DNA from: Symbiodinium natans
Taxonomy: Eukaryota > Sar > Dinophyceae > Suessiales > Symbiodiniaceae
NCBI GenBank assembly: GCA_905221605.1
Contig: CAJNDS010000301.1
Location: forward strand, 80,398-144,397
Reading direction: 5' to 3'
DNA length: 64,000 nucleotides
Position numbers and translations under genes: made by a program. Shown here piece after piece: positions 43,938 through 54,640 of the stretch (position 1 is its first letter; every line of letters starts with the position of its first letter). The notes under the pieces were generated by a model. It was given only the letters and a program-made list of their open reading frames with translations, was not told the DNA's origin and made no database searches.

Positions 43938-43978
43938 AGGGCGACCAAAGCTCCAGTCTTGAATGGCTCAGAAAGAGG
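43938..43978 (+). CDS. Candidate PPR exon (helix A like)
   Basis: After GTGCAG|G the frame reads ATKAPVLNGSERG, which resembles helix A (compare ALNACDR in exon 4). A GC donor could follow at 43979. It does not join exon 31 through a GT, GC or GA donor in the right register, so membership in the gene is unproven. Confidence 0.35.
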
Positions 43979-44072
43979 GCCAACGTGCTGCTTTGTGGGG
44001 ATTAGGCTTTAGGGGTGGGAAGTACCCCCTTTTCCTCACTCGTCCTTAATAAGGATTATGGTCCCCCCCCCA

Positions 44073-44081
<9 letters not shown>

Positions 44082-44137
<56 letters not shown>

Positions 44138-44155
44138 CATACATATATATATATA
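44082..44155 (+). repeat. AT dinucleotide array
   Basis: About 35 AT units with three ATAC interruptions. Confidence 0.95.
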
Positions 44156-44816
44156 ATCCCGATTGAGGGGGTTTTAGGGGTTTTTAGGGATCCGAGATCT
44201 GCGGGTCTGATCCATTTGTAGTCTCAGGCTGCCCCCCCCCCCCCCCCCCCCAACACACTGCTACACCTCCGGTGTTTGGAAATCCCTATACCTACTTGGG
44301 AGGTTCAGGGTACTGATCAACCCAATAGTTATAACTCTAATTCTAAGCCAAATAGAACCGTATTAGGGCAGTTAAGGGGCTTATGAGTGGGTGATAAGTA
44401 CAGTCGTAATGGGTTAATAAGTACCATGAACGTCCAAGTAGAACCTCAAGACCCCGAACACCCTGAACCTTGACAGGCTGGGTGATCGGTGGGTGGGCTC
44501 CCTTATGACCAAACCCCCTTCAGAAGCAAAAGTGGTGTTGAAGTTTGAGCTCGGTTGTTTCGGTTTGGTATGTAGCAGACCGCCCAGGTAAGCAACCTAG
44601 AGACCCCAAGCCTACCTGCCTTAAGAACCTCGTAATTCAAGGGGGTTGAACCTCGGCCTGCGAAACAAGTAGGTTGCAGACGCTTAGTGCGTTATAAAGG
44701 CATTTCCTCACCTCTTCCGCAATCCGGTTGGGGGTCCGCAGAGGGAATTCTGGGGCAGGGTTTGGGTTCTTTCAGGTGGGGTGTTCACGGGCTTACGGCC
44801 CCCTAGACCTTGGTAG

Positions 44817-44852
44817 GCCTGCAACTCAAGACCGACGAGCGTGACATCGAGA
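44817..44852 (+). CDS. Candidate coding exon, possible PPR linker
   Basis: After GGTAG the frame reads LQLKTDERDIE, preceded by a split codon that could be Gly (GLQ is a recurrent PPR linker in this gene). Nothing else around it supports the call. Confidence 0.25.
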
Positions 44853-45796
44853 GATCCCCCCAAGCCCTAAACCCTAGCGTGCGGGGGATGTGGGGTAGTT
44901 GCTGTTTGGGCAAAGAAGCAACAAGAGCTGCTTAGATGCAAGCAGAGCAGTTAGACGATGGCGATAGCTGATGCAGCAAAGAACGCCATATCGTTGTAGC
45001 CATGTGCGCAACAACCAGCAACGCTAGAAACCCAACCCATGAGGACCCCCCGGCATCAACATTCAGGGAACAAGCTGTTTGACGAATAGTAGACAAACGA
45101 AGCATATACTACCCTAAGTGAGTTGCAAATATGATACACAAAATCAACTGTGAGGCACTCAGCAAGATTCCACTGCTCCCTAATGATAAGGTCTTAGCTA
45201 GTGTCGGAGATGAAGCAGAACAAACAGGAACAGGGTCCGACGATTTCAGCTGCGAGGCACGAGCCTCGCGAGCTTCGCAACTTCGAGTTTAGGGTTTAGG
45301 GTTTGCCTCATTGGACATCCCCAAACTATGTTCTAAACAAGTTGCCTCTTCTGCTGCGCCTCTGAAGTGACCCTGCTTTCTTGTTTCTAGAAGCCTATCA
45401 CCCTTGCTGTCGAAGGCAAGGTGTTTTGCGAAGGGTTGTTTGCTTATCATTTCCCTGGCGGGGTACCCCGCAGCACTATACAAAGGGCTCCATGCAGAGA
45501 TCAAGCAGCATAAGCCTCAAGCCCGAAGCCCTAGATAAACTCCAAGTCCAAAACTCTCACACGTGTCTGTGCCATGTGGCGGTTTACGATAATCGGGGAC
45601 CCCCTAAGAAAGACCCCCAAGTAGTAGGATCCCCTGTGAATAAGACCCCGCTAAGGTGCCCCTAATATCGTAAACCCCCCATGTTGAATTAGCTTATACT
45701 TACTTCCCCCCCACCCCCCCCGCCCCCCCCTATAAAGATGATTAGGGCTTAGGCTTACCAAGATATACCCAGCATGAACCCTGAATCCTAAAAAGT

Positions 45797-45890
45797 AGGA
45801 CCGAGAGTAGGCCCCTTTTCCTTTTTTCTGGGTTTAGGTTCTCTTCCAGGTCCCCCTTGAAAACCCAAAGGGTAGCGTTTCTTTCTTAGG
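45797..45890. repeat. Foldback element, family 4, partial
   Basis: Left arm TAGGACCGAGAGTAGGCCC; the right arm is lost. Confidence 0.75.
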
Positions 45891-45895
45891 TTCCC

Positions 45896-46040
45896 CTAAA
45901 CCCTAAACCGTAAACCCTAAACCCGAAACCCTAAACCCTAGACCCTAGACCCTAGACCTTAGACCCTAGACCCTAGACCCTAGACCCTAGACCCTAGACC
46001 CTAGACCCTAAACCCTAAACCCTAAACCCTAAACCCTAAC
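45896..46040 (-). repeat. CCCTAGA subarray inside CCCTAAA
   Basis: At least ten CCCTAGA units flanked by CCCTAAA, a homogenised variant of the heptamer. Confidence 0.94.
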
Positions 46041-46056
46041 CCTGATTCCTTTCATA

Positions 46057-46125
46057 GCCCGTGCAATGGGTGGCATCTTCTCTGGCGAGATCATCGCCGA
46101 GCTGCCAGAAGATGCTACGAGGCCC
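46057..46125 (+). CDS. Candidate PPR exon (helix B like)
   Basis: A pyrimidine-rich acceptor (CCTTTCATAG) is followed by RAMGGIFSGEIIAELPEDAT then Arg-Pro. IIAEL and the terminal Pro fall at motif positions 24 to 28 and 35. A second frame contains VQWVA. Neighbouring exons were not found. Confidence 0.4.
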
Positions 46126-46766
46126 TTTTTTTACAAAAGGTTAGGGTTTAGGGTTTAGGGTTTAGGGTTTAGGGTTTAGGGTTTAGGGTTAGAAACCCTC
46201 GGGCTAGGTTTAGGGTTTAGGGTTTAGGGCGTAGGGTTTTGGGTTTTAGGGTTAGAAACCCTCGGGCTTAGGGGTTAGCACTTTGCGGAGGTGGAAGGTA
46301 TAGATCCGAGAGTCTCCAATACCATTATAAGACTCTCGTAACTCGTATATGTATGTATATATATATATATTATTTAAGTTGTTGATTCATTTTTTGTTGT
46401 TTTTCCTACGGACTATAGCCTACACCCCAAAGCCGCCTGTTGCAACTCAACAGGATAATCTCTCATCAAGGGATATTGCGTCTCCGCCCCTATACTCTAG
46501 AAATTTCCAAGACAGAAACGCATTGTATGTTGAAGAGCTCATGGAGCTTATGGGGGGGACGCCCTCCCAGAAGCCTAAACCCCAAACTCTGAATCCTAGA
46601 CCTAGACCCTAGACCAGAAAGCCTAAACCCTAACCTGCCAGGCACACGGCGGAGCTGCTTGGGCAGACCGCCGGCGAGAGGCAAGAGGAATCTGGATCAA
46701 GCCTCTCGGACGGGTTTAGGCTTCGGGTTTTGGGTTTGGATTGAGGGTTTAGGGTTTAGGGTGACT

Positions 46767-46768
46767 GG

Positions 46769-46828
<60 letters not shown>

Positions 46829-47160
46829 CAGAGAGAGCAAGACAGACAGAGGGTTTGAGACAATACGGTTTAGGCTTTAAAGTTTAGGGTTTAGGGTTTA
46901 GGGTTTAGGCAACCCGAAACCCCATAAATGAGTGTTCCAAGCGTTGGAGCCAATTATGGTGTTTCGGGGTTTGAGGCTTAGTTCGCGCAGTTTAATGTGT
47001 GGGCTGCCGGTTCAAGTCTTGGAGCCCAAACAGGCCGAGGGTTTTTTGGATTTTCGGAGAGGAGAGAGAGAGAGAGAGAGAAAACAAAAAGAGAGAGAGA
47101 GAGAGAGAAAAAAAAAAGATAGAGAGAGAGAGAGAGACGGAGAGAGAGAGAGAGAGCAAG
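46767..47160 (+). repeat. GA-rich arrays
   Basis: Two GA arrays (46767-46827 and 47058-47160) separated by a TTTAGGG patch and 150 bp of unique DNA. They yield arginine/glutamate ORFs. Confidence 0.93.
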
Positions 47161-47360
47161 ACAGCGAGTCGCGAGTGCTTTGGCGGTCGAGGTCTTCCCT
47201 CGCGCAGCCAGCCAGAGCTGTCCTATCGAAAGCTCTGGTGCTGCCTCAACTTACCTCGTGAGGTCTGCGCTTGCCAGACATTCAGGTTTAGGGTTTAGGG
47301 TTTTGGGTTTTGGGTTTTGGGTTTAATTAGGGTTTAGGGTTTAGGGGTTGAACCCCTCAA

Positions 47361-47439
47361 CTTTAGATAAACCGCATCGGCTTAAGCATCCGCTTCCATG
47401 TGGAAGCGGATGCTTAAGCCGTATGCGGTTTATCTAAAG
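47361..47439. repeat. Near-perfect 79 bp palindrome
   Basis: Left arm CTTTAGATAAACCGCAT...CGCTTCCA and right arm TGGAAGCGG...ATCTAAAG are complementary over about 38 bp with a single one-base indel and essentially no loop. It would form a long hairpin and has no similarity to the other foldback families here. Confidence 0.95.
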
Positions 47440-48508
47440 AGCATGGAGAGTGGTGCAAAAAAAAAGAGTCGCAGCATCAACGCTTCAGCTTGGAGGTATT
47501 TGATAGACTACTGTTATATAGAGAGACTCAGAGAAGGGGTACATTGTTTGAGATAACAAAACCGTCCCAAGCCCTCAAACTCGCAGGGTAGTTTAAAAGG
47601 TTAGGGGTCCGGGGTTTCATAAGGGTTGCGAGAGGTGTAAGTTTTCGTGCCGGTGCTATTAGATTTGGGCCGTTCCTACGCCGCAACCTGGCAAGCCTGG
47701 GGGGGGGGGTTGTTGGGGGGGGGCTTTTCCGAACTATGACCACAAGGCTCGGGGGCAACATAGTGCATTGACCATCAATGAAGCTCCCATTGCCGACCTT
47801 TGGGTACGTAACCGTTTGGAAAGAATCCAGCATGGTGACGGAGACGTGTGGACCCTAGCCCTTGAATCCTAAACCCTTCGCAACTATCGATCATGGGTGT
47901 AGGGTTTAGGGTTTAGGGTTTAGGGTTTAGGGCTGCAAGTCAAGTGAGTGTTGTTGTCATTGCATCCGAGGCAGTAGTGGGCGCTTCTGTCCAGATCAGT
48001 TGAAGTTGCAAAACCCTGAACTCTAAACCCCCCGAAACCCCAATCATTAGAATAAGGTTTTGGGGGCTATTATAGTATGAATGTGTTTGGCGCAACAAGG
48101 GAATACCACTACTACTTATTCCGACCACTGTACTATGTGATTGTTTTGGTCTATACAAATCCCAATGGGATGGATTCAAATGTTGATTCTTTCTTATGGT
48201 TAAAGGGGAGTATAGGCAAGAGCAAAGAAGAGCCTATTATGAACCAGCAACCGTGACGTAGCTGCGCGCAAGCCGTTTCTCTGGGTGCTCCCGACAGGTT
48301 AGCATTCCCCCACTCACATGCCACCGGAATCCCAAATCAACCTAAGCCCTAAACCCTAAACCTTAAACCCTAAACCCTACACCCTAAACCCCAAACCCCA
48401 AGAGAAGTCCGACAGGACATCGGATGGCATGGCCTACATGTTCCCATCCAGGCTGGGATGTGATGATTCCTGGTCACTTCTACTATTTTAGCACTGATCA
48501 CAGATGTA

Positions 48509-48596
48509 CCCCTAAACCCTAAACCCTAAACCCTAAACCCTAAACCCTAAACCCTAAACCCTAAACCCTAAACCCTAAACCCTAAACCCTAAACCG
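48509..48596 (-). repeat. CCCTAAA tract
   Basis: Regular heptamers. Similar runs are at 49102-49185 (with CCCTGAA variants) and 49760-49805. Confidence 0.95.
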
Positions 48597-49193
48597 AGTG
48601 AGAAAGCATTGAAGCCTGCGGTTGCAGAGGCTGCGGGCTTCATTCTGTTTGTGTTAGGGCTTGGGGTTGGGCGGCCTCATTGCAAAACCCGACTCTCAAG
48701 CCCTGCAAGAGTAAGGAATGCATGGCCCAGCTGGTTCTAAAAGTAGGAATGAGTGAGTTCCGTACTTCTACAGTATCCCCTTATGTACGCCTTGAAGGGA
48801 TTATATAGGACTGAAATACCCACCATAAACCCTAAAATACTTTGAGGAAGGACCGGAGTAGCAAGCAGTTTAATTTCGGTTTACGGAGGGGGTGGGGCCA
48901 GAAGAGCAGCCTGAGACGCGAAGCCGATTCGCCCCTCCTTCAAGTATGGTTTGGTTTAGGGTTTCGGGCTTAGGGCTTAGGGTTTAGGGTTTAGGGAGCA
49001 GGGTTTGGGGTTTAGAGAGATACATCAGAATGGGCTAAGCATGTTTCAATGTCAGGATATTGGTTAGTAAAAATTGCATTGAAGCGGTAGAGCCACCGAA
49101 GCGTAAACCCTAAACCCTAAACCCTGAACCCTGAACCCTGAACCCTGAACCCTAAACCCTAAACCCTAAACCCTAAACCCTAACCATTTTGCA

Positions 49194-49245
49194 GGTGAAC
49201 AGCCTGCAGCCAACCAGGCCGCCAGTTCTTCGGGTCATCAGGGCT
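49194..49245 (+). CDS. Candidate PPR exon (helix A like)
   Basis: A strong acceptor (CATTTTGCAG) precedes a frame reading EQPAANQAASSSG, which resembles DQVAAN-VAIAACG of exons 1 and 2. A GC donor could follow the Gln codon. Confidence 0.35.
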
Positions 49246-49261
49246 CAGTCGGATTTAGGCT

Positions 49262-49340
49262 TCGAAGGGTTTAGGGTTTCGGGTTTAGGGTTTAGGGTTT
49301 AGGATTTAGGGTTTAGGGTTTAGGGTTTAGGGTTTAGGGA
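49262..49340 (+). repeat. TTTAGGG tract
   Basis: Regular heptamers to the right of the 49194 exon candidate. Confidence 0.94.
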
Positions 49341-49892
49341 CTTTCAGGGCGGGTGAGTAAAGTAAGTAGCCTGTAGTCCCATGGTAACCCTGCGGTATCC
49401 TTTTGCCCTGTTTAGTTTCGGCTTCCCCTCGCAAAAAAGCAACCAGCCCTAAACCCTAAAACCTGAACCCCCGCCAGTTCCCTGCAGAGTGTCGGAGAGG
49501 TCAGCTAAGCGGGCGGCAAAAAAAAACCTGAACCCTGAACCCTAAACCCTAAACTCTAGGCCCTAGACCCTAGACCCTAAACCTCAACAAGGCTACTGGG
49601 CTAGTCCCCAGATGTCTCCCTTTGTGTCTCTGGATCTGCCAACTTTCAAGAATATTTTGTTGGGGTTTAGGGTTTAGGGTTTATGGTTTAGGGTTTAGGG
49701 TTCTTAAGCAAGTGCGCATGGACACCAGCAAATGTATGATAAACCGATCGCGCTTCAACCCCCTAAACCCTAAACCCTAAACCCTAAACCCTAAACCCTA
49801 AACCGCGAAGCCTAGAAACCCTACAACCCCTGAGGCGGTTTGGGAGCGATGCCAAGATATCCCCCAAGAGTTCTGAGGCATCCCACAGATAC

Positions 49893-50007
49893 CCTAAGGG
49901 TCCATGTACCCAAATAAGGAATCATTACTTGGGCCTTAAAGCACCTCCTATATAAGGACTTTAGGGCCCAAGTACATAATAATGAGGTACATGGACCCTT
50001 AGGGATA
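49893..50007. repeat. Foldback element, family 9
   Basis: Arms CTAAGGGTCCATGTACCCA and GAGGTACATGGACCCTTAGG. Confidence 0.92.
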
Positions 50008-50012
50008 TATAC

Positions 50013-50132
50013 TTGGTAGCCCAGTGGTACCCCTTTCCCTTTTTTTAGTTCTGGGTTTTCCCTTATAAAAGGTGTAAGCAATCCCCAAAAAAGGGGGTGC
50101 CCTTGTTATACGATGGCTTCTGGGCTGCCTAA
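50013..50132. repeat. Foldback element, family 3
   Basis: Arms TTGGTAGCCCAGTGGTACCC and GGCTTCTGGGCTGCCTAAG. Abuts a family 9 element (49893-50007). Confidence 0.86.
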
Positions 50133-50163
50133 GAGGATGTGGACCCTGACTTAATGCCCTAAC

Positions 50164-50275
50164 CCTAAGGGTCCATGTACCTCATTATTTATGTACTTGG
50201 GCCCTAAAGTCCTTATATAGGAGGTGCTTTAAGGCCCAAGTACTCCTTATTTAGGTACATGGACCCTTAGGGTAA
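50164..50275. repeat. Foldback element, family 9
   Basis: Arms CTAAGGGTCCATGTACCTCA and AGGTACATGGACCCTTAGGG. It is about 160 bp from the previous copy, in inverted central orientation, with a family 3 element between them. Confidence 0.93.
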
Positions 50276-50456
50276 GCCCCAAAGCAGGTTCGAAACTGAA
50301 AACTTCCGCGGCCACATCCTGTTCCTCCACAGGCCAGCTGCCAAGAGCCTAAAGCCCAAAGCCCTCAACATGAACAAGGTTTAGGGTTTAGGGTTTAGGG
50401 GGGTCCGGTTTTTTTTTTTGCAAAGGTGTGGCTCGGCCCTGTCCCCTTGCAAAGGT

Positions 50457-50690
50457 GTGGCTTGGCTTGGCTTGGCTTGGCTGGGCGTGTCCTCTGACCT
50501 GGCTTGGCTTGGCTTGGCTCGGCTTGTCCTCTGGCTTGGCTTGGCTCGGCTTGGCTTTCGTTGGCTTGGCTCCTTGGCTTGGCTTGGCTCGGGTGGGCTC
50601 GGCTCGGCTTGGCTTGGCCTGGCTGGCTTGGCTTGGCTTGGCTCGGCGTGGCTTGGCTCGGCTTGGCTCGGCTTGGCCTGGCTTGGGTGC
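50457..50690 (+). repeat. GGCTT/GGCTC pentanucleotide array
   Basis: Some 45 tandem GGCTT, GGCTC and GGCCT units. It produces proline/serine/alanine or leucine/glycine-rich ORFs on both strands that are not genes. Confidence 0.92.
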
Positions 50691-50794
50691 CGACTTCGTT
50701 TTGATTTCCCTGTTCTCCCCAGTCGCAAAGATTCTTTTTACCGCGATGTAGCTGTAGCTGGTAGAAATACGTGGAGTGTATATATGTAGTATGC

Positions 50795-51505
50795 GCAAGC
50801 ATTGAGTTTGCAAATGGCTGCGCCCCCCCAACCCCCCCCCGCTTTTTTAAGCCGTGCAAGCTTGCGTCAAAGCATATGAGTCTTGTTGAAACCCATGATG
50901 CAAGCATTGAGTTTGCAAATGGGGGGGGCTGCGCCCCCCCCAACCCCCCCGCTTTTTTTGAGCCGTGCAAGCTTGCGTCAAAGCATATGATTCTTGTTGA
51001 AACCCATGATGCAAGCATTGAGTTTGCAAATGGGGGGGGCTGCGCCCCCCCCAACCCCCCCGCTTTTTTTGAGCCGTGCAAGCTTGCGTCAAAGCATATG
51101 AGTCTTGTTGAAACCCATGATGCAAGCATTGAGTTTGCAAATGGGGGGGGCTGCGCCCCCCCCAACCCCCCCGCTTTTTTAAGCCGTGCAAGCTTGCGTC
51201 AAAGCATATGAGTCTTGTTGAAACCCATGATGCAAGCATTAAGTTTGCAAATGGCCCCCCCGGTGTTGGAACCCATGATGCAAGCATTGAGTTTGCAAAT
51301 GGGGGGGGCTGCGCCCCCCCCAACCCCCCCGCTTTTTTAAGCCGTGCAAGCTTGCATCAAAGCATAAGAGTCTTTTTGAAACCCATGATGCAAGCATTGA
51401 GTTTTCAAATGGGGGGGGGCTGCGCCCCCCCCAACCCCCCGCTTCTGAAAGCCGTGCAAGCTTGTTTCAAAGCATATGAGTTTTTTTGAAACCTAGAGGC
51501 AAGCA
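50795..51505 (+). repeat. 110 bp tandem repeat, 8 copies
   Basis: Copies start with GCAAGCATTGAGTTTGCAAA at 50795, 50900, 51011, 51122, 51232, 51280, 51390 and 51499. The fifth is truncated to 48 bp. Each unit has a G-run/C-run hairpin followed by AGCCGTGCAAGCTTGCGTCA. Confidence 0.94.
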
Positions 51506-51529
51506 TTGAGTTTGCAAATAAGGGGGAGG

Positions 51530-51577
51530 GAGTCGGGGTGGTGAGAGTGGGGGGTGGGGGGGAGTGGGGAGGGGGGT

Positions 51578-51620
<43 letters not shown>

Positions 51621-51880
51621 GGGGGGGTGGGGGGTGGGGGGGGGTGGGGGTGGGGGGGGTGGGGGGGGGTGGGGGGGTGGGGGGGTGGGGGGGGGGGGGG
51701 GGGGGGGGGTGGGGGGGGGGTGGGGGGGGGGGGGTGGGGGGGGGGGGGGTGGGGGGGGTGGGGGGGGGTGGGGGTGGGGGGGGGGGGGGGTGGGGGGGGT
51801 GGTGTGGGGGGGTGGGGGGGGTGGGTGGGGTGGGGGGGGGGGGGGGGGTGGGGGGGGGGGTGGGTGGGATGTGGAGGGGA
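51530..51880 (+). repeat. G/T-rich low-complexity array
   Basis: About 350 bp of G runs broken by single T. ORFs here are poly-glycine or poly-proline artefacts. Confidence 0.95.
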
Positions 51881-52214
51881 AGGGGGTTACCGAGCCACAC
51901 CTTTGCAAGAGGACAGGGCCGAGCCACACCTTTGCAAAAAAAAAACCCTCCGCCGGTTTAGGGTTTAGGGTTTAGGGTTTAGGGTTTAGGGTTTAGGGTT
52001 CAGGCCATAATCCCTGGGGCCCTATCCCCGTCCTCCTTCCCCTAAAAAACGCCTGTCACATTAAAATGTAATCTAATAGTATATCCAGTCATATTCTTCA
52101 TAGCGTGCAGTAGTATGTGCACGGATAAGTAGATGTAGATAAAGTATAAACAGTTAGATGGACATAAACAAAAAGTACACATCTACACGCACTTTCCGTA
52201 CATATACATATAGT

Positions 52215-52216
52215 AA

Positions 52217-52244
<28 letters not shown>
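52215..52244 (+). repeat. CA dinucleotide array
   Basis: Fourteen CA units. Confidence 0.95.
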
Positions 52245-52247
<3 letters not shown>

Positions 52248-52407
52248 CGCCCGCCCGCAGGCAGGGATGGGGCTAGTTGGGGTGCAGGGTTGGTTCTCGA
52301 GCTTTCGCAGCTCAGAACTCGAGATCTCCAAAGCCACCCCCCCCGAAGCCCAAAGCGCCTCAGTCAGGCACCGGCTTGGGTGCCTAAGCTTGTTTAGGGT
52401 TTATAGT

Positions 52408-52533
52408 TTGGGATGTTACCCCTTGTACTAACAGTGCTTCGTCGGGACTGTAGTACCCCCTCTTATAACCCCTCTTAAGGACTGCTAGTATAAGGCCCTT
52501 TAAGGACTGCTAGTATAAGGGGGAACATCCCAA
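52408..52533. repeat. Foldback element, family 1, with duplicated right arm
   Basis: The segment AAGGACTGCTAGTATAAGG is present twice in tandem at the right. Solo right ends of the same family lie at 7540-7570, 34321-34349 and 35360-35393. Confidence 0.85.
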
Positions 52534-53324
52534 CTTATAGTGTTTAGGGCTGAGTGTCTGGAGACCGCTCCTAGAGGACTGAACCCTAAACCCTGAACCC
52601 TAAACTCTGAACCCCAACCCTAAACCCTGAACCCTAAACCCTAAACCCATTGGGGTTGTAGGGTTTAGGGATTGGGGGTTGCGAAGCCGAAGCAACACAA
52701 CCCCATGGACCCAAACCCCATCGGTTGGGAACCAAGACCACCTCCTGGGGCAGCAAGTCTTTCCGGGAACCCGCAACACGAGTCACAGCTTGGGTTTAGG
52801 GTTTAGGGTTTAGGGTTTAGGGTATGTGCGCTCCTCAGACTGGCTAGTCCCCCAGCCCAGTTGCAAAAGGGTTTAGGGTTTAGGGTTTAGGGGACAATTG
52901 CGTGGTCCCATATATCTCAGAAAGTGGTGAAGATCCCAGCGATCCTTCTGCGGGGTCTCCCAGTTTCATGGTCCGAGTCTACGTTGCATGGGTTCTAGTC
53001 GCCTAGAGACTAAGCCCTAAACCCTAAACCCTAAATCCTATACCCTAAACCCTAAAAATAACCCAAAACAGGGTCATGCTGTGCACGGCGGGCGACGCAG
53101 CCGTGCACAAAGCCCTAAACCATCACCCTTAATTGGGTGTTAAACAAAAGCCTGCTCCAAAAAGACCTTGCATTTCTCTGGTAGATGGGAAGCCGACATT
53201 TCCCAGAAGTACCTTTAGACCAACCCCGAAATACTGCTTCAGTTGCTACGATTTACTTTCGATCCCCCCCCCCCCCAAAACATTCTAACATTTTTTCTTT
53301 GTGGGGCCAATTTCGGGATTAGGG

Positions 53325-53525
53325 CTTTAGGGTTTTAGGGTTTACAGGGTTTATAGGGTTTATAGGGTTTATAGGGTTTATAGGGTTTATAGGGTTTATA
53401 GGGTTTATGGGGTTTACTAGGGTTTATAGGGTTTTTAGGGTTTTTAGGGTTTATAGGGTTTATAGGGTTTATAGGGTTTATAGGGTTTATCGGGTTTATC
53501 GGGTTTATGGGGTTTAGGTAGAGGG
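53325..53525 (+). repeat. TTTATAGGG variant array
   Basis: A 9 bp unit, TTTATAGGG, repeated about 15 times with a few shorter units. A smaller copy of the same variant is at 37997-38062. Confidence 0.93.
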
Positions 53526-53563
53526 GTTATGGGGTTTTGGGAAGGAAATGCCACACTCTCGGT

Positions 53564-53628
53564 GCGCAGGCCACTCGACGAGAGCGAGCCGTGGCCATAC
53601 GAAAAGCTCCTGCCACCGCAGAGATGTT
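53564..53628 (+). CDS. Candidate coding exon, possibly PPR helix B
   Basis: After GGTGCGCAG one frame reads PLDESEPWPYEKLL, similar to SLWPLSLAIL in exon 2. A second open frame reads ATRRERAVAIRKAPATAEMF. Which one is used, if any, cannot be told. Confidence 0.3.
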
Positions 53629-54150
53629 TTTGGTTTGGAAGCTATAGCCGCTGAAACCCTCGACGCCAGAACCCCTGCACCTCTAAACCCTCAACCTAAA
53701 CCCTAAACCCTAAAGTACTACAAAGTACTACTTGCGATGAACAGCCGCAGCGTGACATCGTACTGCTATTGACACCATGTCACTTTTTGAAACCGTCTCG
53801 TCGAAATGCAAAGCCTCTCTGACTAAATCCCTCAAAGCTGCGTTTGGGCGGAGACACTGGCCCTTAGAACTGGAACGGCGTCAGGTTCCTTCAGGAGGTC
53901 CAAGGGCACTACCCCTTAGCTAACTTTAAACCCTAAACCCTCCTAAACCCTAAACCCTAAACCCTCCTAACCCTAAACCCTATACCCCAAACGAAGCTGG
54001 AAGAACGGCGAGCCGACCCAGCCCCCGATCCCCCCCAACCTCTCATGTTGGGAAGTTCGGAACATGAGCCCTGATCCGTTAAACCCCCCCCCTCCCCGAA
54101 AAATCCCAAACGCCGCAAGCTACCCCCCCTAAAAGCCCTAAACCTATCAT

Positions 54151-54262
54151 CTAGGACCGGGAGTAGGCCCTTTTTTCCTTTTTGTAGGGTTGGGGTTCCC
54201 TTATAATCCCCTTAAAACCAAAAAGGGTGCCCTTCTTATTCCTAGGTTACTCCCGGGTCTAG
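54151..54262. repeat. Foldback element, family 4
   Basis: Arms CTAGGACCGGGAGTAGGCCC and GGTTACTCCCGGGTCTAG. Nearly identical to the copy at 54528. Confidence 0.92.
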
Positions 54263-54527
54263 TAATATATCATGAACCCTAATGCCTGGAATGGGAACCC
54301 AAGAGCACAGGCAGTTCGAGGGCAAGACGCGAGTTTGGGAGCTGCGCGTCCAAGGCTTCGCTATAGTCAGCTGGTCATCCTAACCGAGACGTCAAAGCAA
54401 GACCCTTGGGCCCTAAAAGGACTGTTGCTTGTCGACATTGTTTTCTCTTACAGTATAACTTATTGTCGTCATTTTCAGTACTCTTACTAGCAGCAGTTGG
54501 CACTGGCAGTGGCAATTCTACTATTGA

Positions 54528-54640
54528 CTAGGACCGGGAGTAGGCACTTCTTTCCTTTTTTTGGGGGTTGGGGTTCCCTTGTAATCCCCTTAAAACCACA
54601 AAGGGTACCCTTTTTATTCCTAGGCTACTCCCGGGTCTAG
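54528..54640. repeat. Foldback element, family 4
   Basis: Second intact copy, 266 bp right of the first, same orientation of asymmetric centre. It may be a recent duplicate. Confidence 0.92.

Larger units (their letters stand above)
50407..51948. mobile_element. 1.54 kb element with about 55 bp terminal inverted repeats
   Basis: The left end (50407-50463, T run then TGCAAAGGTGTGGCTCGG) recurs inverted at the right end (51893-51948) with about one mismatch. Each arm itself contains GCAAAGGTGTGGCT twice. The interior has three arrays: GGCTT/GGCTC units (50457-50690), a 110 bp tandem repeat (50795-51500) and G/T-rich DNA (51530-51880). TTTAGGG units flank both ends. There is no transposase-like ORF, so it would be non-autonomous if mobile. 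Confidence 0.75.

Noticed and set aside
50395-51929. Several ORFs of 100 to 256 codons rich in Pro, Ser, Ala or Gly
   Set aside because: They read the pentamer, 110 bp and G/T arrays of the terminal-inverted-repeat element; composition and periodicity follow the DNA repeats.
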